DNA from: CAXMWX01 sp051008185
GTDB taxonomy: Bacteria; Pseudomonadota; Gammaproteobacteria; Eutrophobiales; Eutrophobiaceae
Direction of reading: 5' to 3'
Length of the DNA: 28,269 nucleotides
Assembly: GCA_051008185.1 (NCBI GenBank)
Contig: JBPCXW010000051.1
Coordinates: 1 to 28,269 of the forward strand
How positions within the stretch are numbered: the stretch's first letter is position 1; every line of letters starts with the position of its first letter. Both the position numbers and the translations under genes were made by a program. The notes under the pieces are model-generated. The model saw only the letters and a list, made by a program, of their open reading frames with translations. It had not been told where the DNA came from and ran no database searches. Below, piece after piece: positions 24,298 through 28,269 of this stretch.

Positions 24298-25671
24298 TTG
24301 CAACAAAAATCGCTTCAACGTACCGCGCTGTTTATCGCTTCCATCAGCGCTTTCATGTCCCCCTTGATGCTCTCTGCTGTCAATGTGGCCGTGCCGGCCA
24401 TTGCCGAGGAGTTTGCCGCCACCGCAGTTGTTATCAACTGGATACCTCTGTCTTATTTACTCAGCAGCGCGGTGTTTATGTTGCCCGCCGGTCGTATCGC
24501 CGATGCTTACGGGCGCAAGCGGGTATATCTGACCGGGATGATTGTCATCACCATAGCCTCACCGCTCGCCGCCGCTGCCGATTCCATGGCCTGGCTGTTG
24601 GTTTGCCGGGTGTTGCAAGGATTGGGTGCCGCGATGTTGTTCGCCACCGGCTCGGCCATTCTCACCGCCGTCTTCCCGCCGGACAAGCGCGGCAGTGTGC
24701 TCGGTATTTCAGTCTCGGCGGTTTATCTGGGACTCACCTGCGGGCCGATGCTGGGCGGCTGGGTCATCACCGAGTTCGGCTGGCGCGCCAGTTTTTTGAT
24801 GCACCTGCCGCTGGCAGTAGTGGTGATCATCATGACCGCAACCCTGCTAACTGCCGAGTGGAAAGAGGAGCAGCCGAAAAAATTTGATCTCAACGGCAGT
24901 CTGATTTACGGCTGCTCCATTGTTGCCGTTATGTGTGGCCTGTCAATGGTCACGCGCTTGCCCGGTCTTGCGTTGATCATATTTGGCTGTCTCGGCCTGA
25001 TGCTGTTCTTCCGTCATGCCGGCCGTTGCGATGCCCCTGTGTTTGATGTCAGCCTGTTTCGCAACAACCCGATGTTCACCTTTTCCTGTCTGGCCTCGCT
25101 GGTGGTTTATTCCGCAGCCTTTGGTAGCACCTATCTTATGAGCCTGTATTTGCAAAACATCAAAGACCTGACGCCGCAAGCGGCCGGTATTATCATGATA
25201 GGTCAACCCCTCATCATGGCCTTGTTGTCGCCTCTTGCCGGCAAGCTGTCGGGGCATTATGAACCGCGCATTCTGGCCTCACTGGGTGTGGCACTTATGT
25301 CCATCGGGCTGGCCTTGCTGTCTAACTTGTCGGCGCAGAGTGCCATCAGCACGGTTTTCAGCTGTTTGATGCTCACCGGCCTCGGCTTCGCCCTGTTCTC
25401 TTCACCCAATGTCAATGCCATTATGAGCTCGGTGGGAAAAAACAGTCTGGGGATTGCGGCGAGTTCTGTCAGTACCATGCGGGTGCTGGGGCAAATGACC
25501 AGCATGGCCGTGGTAACCCTGGTGTTTGCGCTGCTGGCCGGTCCGGTGGAGGTTACTTCGCTGAATGAAAACGTGCTTATGTATAGTATCAATATGAGTT
25601 TCGCCGCCGCCGCCGGTCTCGCCGCCCTCGCTATTCCGCTATCACTGAGGCGGGGGAATATGCGGGGTTAG
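24298..25671 (+). CDS. MFS transporter, DHA2-type drug/solute exporter
   Basis: A 457-residue inner-membrane transporter with up to 14 hydrophobic segments. TM1 has SAVNVAVPAIAEEF and the loop after TM2 has motif A-like GRIADAYGRKRVYL. TM4 and TM5 carry RVLQGLGAAMLFATG and the antiporter motif YLGLTCGPMLGGW. FGWRASFLMHLPL, typical of DHA2 exporters, follows. The substrate is unknown; relatives export drugs, dyes or bile acids. The likely start is a TTG at 24298, because the first ATG in frame (24355) would cut into TM1; a weak AGGA lies about 13 bases before the TTG. No TetR- or MarR-type regulator is adjacent. It stands alone between the divergent mau cluster and the coiled-coil gene. Confidence 0.88.
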   Translation: MQQKSLQRTALFIASISAFMSPLMLSAVNVAVPAIAEEFAATAVVINWIPLSYLLSSAVFMLPAGRIADAYGRKRVYLTGMIVITIASPLAAAADSMAWLLVCRVLQGLGAAMLFATGSAILTAVFPPDKRGSVLGISVSAVYLGLTCGPMLGGWVITEFGWRASFLMHLPLAVVVIIMTATLLTAEWKEEQPKKFDLNGSLIYGCSIVAVMCGLSMVTRLPGLALIIFGCLGLMLFFRHAGRCDAPVFDVSLFRNNPMFTFSCLASLVVYSAAFGSTYLMSLYLQNIKDLTPQAAGIIMIGQPLIMALLSPLAGKLSGHYEPRILASLGVALMSIGLALLSNLSAQSAISTVFSCLMLTGLGFALFSSPNVNAIMSSVGKNSLGIAASSVSTMRVLGQMTSMAVVTLVFALLAGPVEVTSLNENVLMYSINMSFAAAAGLAALAIPLSLRRGNMRG

Positions 25672-25711
25672 CCGCTACCGCAGGGCGGGTGGGGGCTGGG
25701 GGATTCTGTGT

Positions 25712-25740
25712 TTGACAACGAGGCCGGGCAGGTCTATCTT
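25712..25740 (+). promoter_or_regulatory. Candidate sigma-70 promoter for the coiled-coil membrane protein gene
   Basis: A perfect TTGACA (25712-25717) and TATCTT (25735-25740) are separated by exactly 17 bases, 38 bases before the ATG at 25779. This is the best promoter match in the window. It implies that the small gene is transcribed on its own and not from the MFS gene. Confidence 0.55.
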
Positions 25741-25778
25741 TGTATCTGTGGAAACAATGAAAGAAGGAGAAAAAGGAA

Positions 25779-26081
25779 ATGGTAACGGAAATAGAAACCA
25801 GAGGACTACGTCGCGATCTTGCGGTACTGGAGGAACGTATGAATACAATACAGACTGAATATAAATCCGGCTTTGACCGTTTGTCGGCTGAACGACGGGC
25901 GGATGCCGCCGAGCGTAAGGCCGCTTTTGAACGCCTGTCGGCCGAAAGACAAACGGACATTGCTGAACATAGAGCGAGGATCGCTGAATTTGAGACACGC
26001 TTGTCAGGACGCATAGCTATTTATATGGCTGTCGGGTTCGGTCTCATGGGTATGCTTATGTGGTTGCTGGACAAGTCATAG
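25779..26081 (+). CDS. Small coiled-coil protein with C-terminal membrane helix and internal duplication
   Basis: A 100-residue protein of no family I can name. Residues 5-75 are charged and predicted to form a long coiled coil; residues about 77-96 form one transmembrane helix, followed by a short DKS tail. The coil contains an 18-residue tandem duplication: 32-49 (FDRLSAERRADAAERKAA) and 50-67 (FERLSAERQTDIAEHRAR), 11 of 18 identical, encoded by two 54-base units at 25872-25925 and 25926-25979. The ribosome binding site is strong (AAGGAG and AAAGGAAA before the ATG) and a good promoter lies upstream. The layout is that of a tail-anchored membrane protein with its coil in the cytosol. The DUF1640-like and Bdr-like small coiled-coil proteins have a similar design, but I cannot claim homology. 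It is bounded by the MFS gene and the thiolase gene. Confidence 0.8.
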   Translation: MVTEIETRGLRRDLAVLEERMNTIQTEYKSGFDRLSAERRADAAERKAAFERLSAERQTDIAEHRARIAEFETRLSGRIAIYMAVGFGLMGMLMWLLDKS

Positions 26082-26204
26082 CCCGGCCACCGGCCAAACC
26101 GGTTTAGTTGCGAGTTACAGAAACCCCGCGGTATTTCCTCACTGATACCCGTCCCGACACAGCGACGGGGCCAACACACGGGAAACAGAAGAGAGGCAAG
26201 TAGC

Positions 26205-27398
26205 ATGAGTAATACAGCAGACGCATATATAGTCGGTGCCGCACGCACCGCAACCGGTCGCAGGAATGGACGATTAAGCAAAGTGCATCCGATTGATCTT
26301 GGCGCAATGGTAGTAGATGATTTGGTGGACCGCACCGGCATCCCAACCAACGCCGTTGATGACCTGATATTCGGCGTACTAACGCAAATCGGTGCCCAGG
26401 CCATTAACCTCGGTCGTAATGTAAGTATGTCATCCAAACTTGATCTGGAAGTGCCGGGCACAACGGTTGACCGCCAATGCGGCTCTTCCCTGCAAGCGAT
26501 CCAGTTCGCCGCCCAGGCGGTTATGTCCGGCACTCAGGATGTGGTGATTGCCGGCGGTGTGGAGGCGATGAGCACCTGCGAAATGGGTTCCAATGTGCGC
26601 GATGGCCTCGCCAACGGACGCGGTCAGCCCAAAGGCGAACGACTGGAAGCCCAATACCCGGGCATTCAGTTCAGCCAATTTGACGGTGCGGAACTACTGG
26701 CGGAAAAATACAACATCAACCGCGCCGAGTTGGATGAGTTCGGCCTGTTGAGTCATCAGCGTGCCGCCGCTGCCACCGAGGCCGGTCATTTCAAGGATGA
26801 GGTGGTGTCCATTCCCATCAAGCTGGAAGACGGCAGTAGCGATATGCACACCATAGACGAGGGCATCCGCTTTGATGCCTCGCTGGAAGCCATGCAGGGG
26901 CTGAACCCGTTGCGCGAAGGTGGCGTGATTACCGCCGGCACGTCCAGCCAGATTAGCGACGGGGCGGCCGCAGTAATGGTAGCCAACGAGCGGGCCATCA
27001 AAAAATACAAACTACCGGTGCGGGCCAGAATTCATTCTCTGGTTGTGGTCGGTTCAGACCCGGTAATCATGCTGGAAGGCCCCATACCCGCCACCCGTAA
27101 GGTGCTGGAGCGGGGCGGGCTAAACCTTGATGACATTGACCTGTATGAGGTGAACGAGGCATTCGGATCGGTGCCTCTGGCCTGGGCCAAAGCCCTTGAT
27201 GCCGACATAGACAAGCTGAATGTAAATGGTGGCGCCCAGTCACTGGGGCACCCGCTGGGCGGCACCGGTGCCAAACTGATGACAACGCTGGTTCACGAAC
27301 TGGAACGCCGCAAGGCCCGCTATGGCCTGATTGCCATCTGTGAAGCAGGCGGCACTGCCAATGCCATGATCATTGAACGTACGGCGGAGGCGGCGTGA
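26205..27398 (+). CDS. Thiolase, acetyl-CoA C-acyltransferase
   Basis: A 397-residue thiolase that cleaves 3-ketoacyl-CoA with CoA or condenses two acetyl-CoA. Catalytic residues are present: nucleophile Cys92 (DRQCGSSLQA), NEAF (317-320), His349 (SLGHPLGGTGAKL) and the second cysteine Cys379 in AICEAGGTANA. The CEAGG form in place of CGGGG is found in a recognised branch of acyl-CoA thiolases. Chain-length preference cannot be read from sequence; partner reactions could come from the FadB/FadJ-like enzyme at 2930-5029. A GAGAGG lies about ten bases before the ATG at 26205. The 123-bp upstream gap holds an inverted repeat CCCGTC/GACGGG (26148-26169) but no clear promoter. It converges on the decarboxylase gene with a 12-bp gap. 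Confidence 0.93.
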   Translation: MSNTADAYIVGAARTATGRRNGRLSKVHPIDLGAMVVDDLVDRTGIPTNAVDDLIFGVLTQIGAQAINLGRNVSMSSKLDLEVPGTTVDRQCGSSLQAIQFAAQAVMSGTQDVVIAGGVEAMSTCEMGSNVRDGLANGRGQPKGERLEAQYPGIQFSQFDGAELLAEKYNINRAELDEFGLLSHQRAAAATEAGHFKDEVVSIPIKLEDGSSDMHTIDEGIRFDASLEAMQGLNPLREGGVITAGTSSQISDGAAAVMVANERAIKKYKLPVRARIHSLVVVGSDPVIMLEGPIPATRKVLERGGLNLDDIDLYEVNEAFGSVPLAWAKALDADIDKLNVNGGAQSLGHPLGGTGAKLMTTLVHELERRKARYGLIAICEAGGTANAMIIERTAEAA

Positions 27399-27410
27399 TA
27401 CTTATTCCCC

Positions 27411-28269
27411 TCATCCTTCTCGCATACGTTTAATACCATCGACAAAACGGGATAATGTTTGCGACAACTCTCCACGCTTCAGGATAATTTCCACCAGTTG
27501 AAACTGACTTTTGTCTTTCAGGGCATGATTCAGGGCCTCTTTTAATTCCCGCCGCGTCGTCGCACGTTTACCGACACCACCCAGACTATTTGCGATGTCC
27601 GCATAATTAAAGTGATCCAGATCATTAAATTTGGATTCCGGCTGAAATGCCCGCAACATCTCCCAGCTACTGTTATTGAATAATAAAACGATTGGGTTCC
27701 ACGCATAGCGCTTGCAATTCAGTAATTCCCATCCCGTCATCTGGAAGGCACCATCTCCTACCATTATGATGGGGCGACGACCAGTCGCTGCCTGTACGCC
27801 CAGACCCGCAGGTACTCCAAACCCCATTGTCGCGTAGTAGCCCGGTGCCACCAGTTCCGTGTGCTCAATGTCCAGTGCGGTAAATAAACAATCACCCATA
27901 TCTGCTGCTATGGGCATCAACTCATGTTCTTTGAAGATGTCATTCACGGCGCGCGCGATATCGGTGGGTGTGATGGCTTCATCATCTACAGACAAATTGT
28001 GCGGATATTCTACTTTTGTTGCAGTAGTCGTCTGCCTAATTTCAAGCTTTTGATTCAAAGCCTTTACCAGTGAGCTAATAGGCAGGTTCAGATAGCTGTG
28101 ATAGCCGAGCGATACCCGGCCATCGCTGGCAAGAATGGTTTTCCGCAAATCAATCTTCTTTTCGGAAATACCAAAGTTGGTGTCAGATAAGATTACACCA
28201 AGCAAAATCAGTGCATCTGAATTTTCCACCATTTGTGTAAGCTCAGCGTCGCCGGCCACACCCATATAG
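27411..28269 (-). CDS. Thiamine-diphosphate 2-keto-acid decarboxylase (indolepyruvate/phenylpyruvate type), C-terminal part
   Basis: The frame stays open to the right edge, so the N-terminal half lies outside the window; about 286 residues are visible of an expected ~550. From the ATG codon at 28265 (probably internal), LLGVILSDTNFG (21-32) marks the middle domain of the indolepyruvate/2-keto-acid decarboxylase branch. The TPP-binding domain has ADMGDCLF, APGYYATMGFGVPAGLG and the cofactor motif GDGAFQMTGWEL (170-181) ending at FNNSSWEML (196-204), with Asp171 and Asn198 as metal ligands. It would decarboxylate an aryl or branched 2-keto acid to the aldehyde, as in the Ehrlich or indole-3-acetate routes; the substrate is unknown. 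Pyruvate decarboxylase and acetolactate synthase are less likely. Confidence 0.85.
   Translation of the reverse strand, partial: YMGVAGDAELTQMVENSDALILLGVILSDTNFGISEKKIDLRKTILASDGRVSLGYHSYLNLPISSLVKALNQKLEIRQTTTATKVEYPHNLSVDDEAITPTDIARAVNDIFKEHELMPIAADMGDCLFTALDIEHTELVAPGYYATMGFGVPAGLGVQAATGRRPIIMVGDGAFQMTGWELLNCKRYAWNPIVLLFNNSSWEMLRAFQPESKFNDLDHFNYADIANSLGGVGKRATTRRELKEALNHALKDKSQFQLVEIILKRGELSQTLSRFVDGIKRMREG

Noticed and set aside
24204..24887. A rightward 227-codon frame overlapping the front of the DHA2 exporter
   Set aside because: It is a shifted frame of the transporter, rich in Arg and His as expected from a +1 shadow.

Overview
The window looks like chromosomal DNA of a gammaproteobacterium, moderately GC-rich and very gene-dense. 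The evidence is gene order. The set yibN-like rhodanese, secB, gpsA divergent from gpmI, envC, ctpA, and the set dapF, DUF484, xerC, DUF971, ubiE, ubiJ, ubiB, are both classic gammaproteobacterial neighbourhoods. I cannot name the genus. Two ATP-grasp genes at the left edge resemble those that accompany tetrahydromethanopterin biosynthesis in methylotrophs, and there is a mauE-mauD pair. Some form of C1 or amine metabolism is therefore plausible but not shown here. I saw no rRNA, tRNA, CRISPR array, transposase or phage gene.

Layout from left to right. Positions 1-52 hold a compact palindromic repeat. Positions 65-2119 hold two divergent ATP-grasp ligases. Positions 2127-5029 (minus) hold an inositol-monophosphatase-fold HisN-type phosphatase directly downstream of a two-domain FadB/FadJ-like beta-oxidation enzyme. 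Positions 5122-6456 hold an AAHS-type MFS importer. Positions 6475-9366 (minus) form an apparent operon: membrane rhodanese, secB, gpsA and a class 1B-type dihydroorotate dehydrogenase. Positions 9520-13624 (plus) hold gpmI, envC and ctpA. These run head-on, with no spacer, into ubiB.

Positions 13625-24018 are all minus strand and tightly packed. In transcription order they are a 29-codon ORF, mauE, mauD, nagZ, a TraB/GumN lipoprotein, an mscS-like channel, dapF, DUF484, xerC, a 102-bp gap, then DUF971, ubiE, ubiJ and ubiB. This combines disulfide handling, peptidoglycan recycling, osmotic protection, diaminopimelate supply, chromosome dimer resolution and ubiquinone synthesis. The right end carries a DHA2-type MFS exporter, a small coiled-coil membrane protein with an internal 18-residue duplication, a thiolase, and the C-terminal half of a thiamine-diphosphate 2-keto-acid decarboxylase cut by the window edge.

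Most of the window is ordinary housekeeping DNA. The points most worth a second look are the ATP-grasp pair, the orphan mauED pair with its tiny upstream ORF, the duplicated coiled-coil membrane protein, a class 1B PyrD without a visible PyrK, and the absence of hslVU and grxC from their usual places. I found no convincing wholly new multi-gene system.
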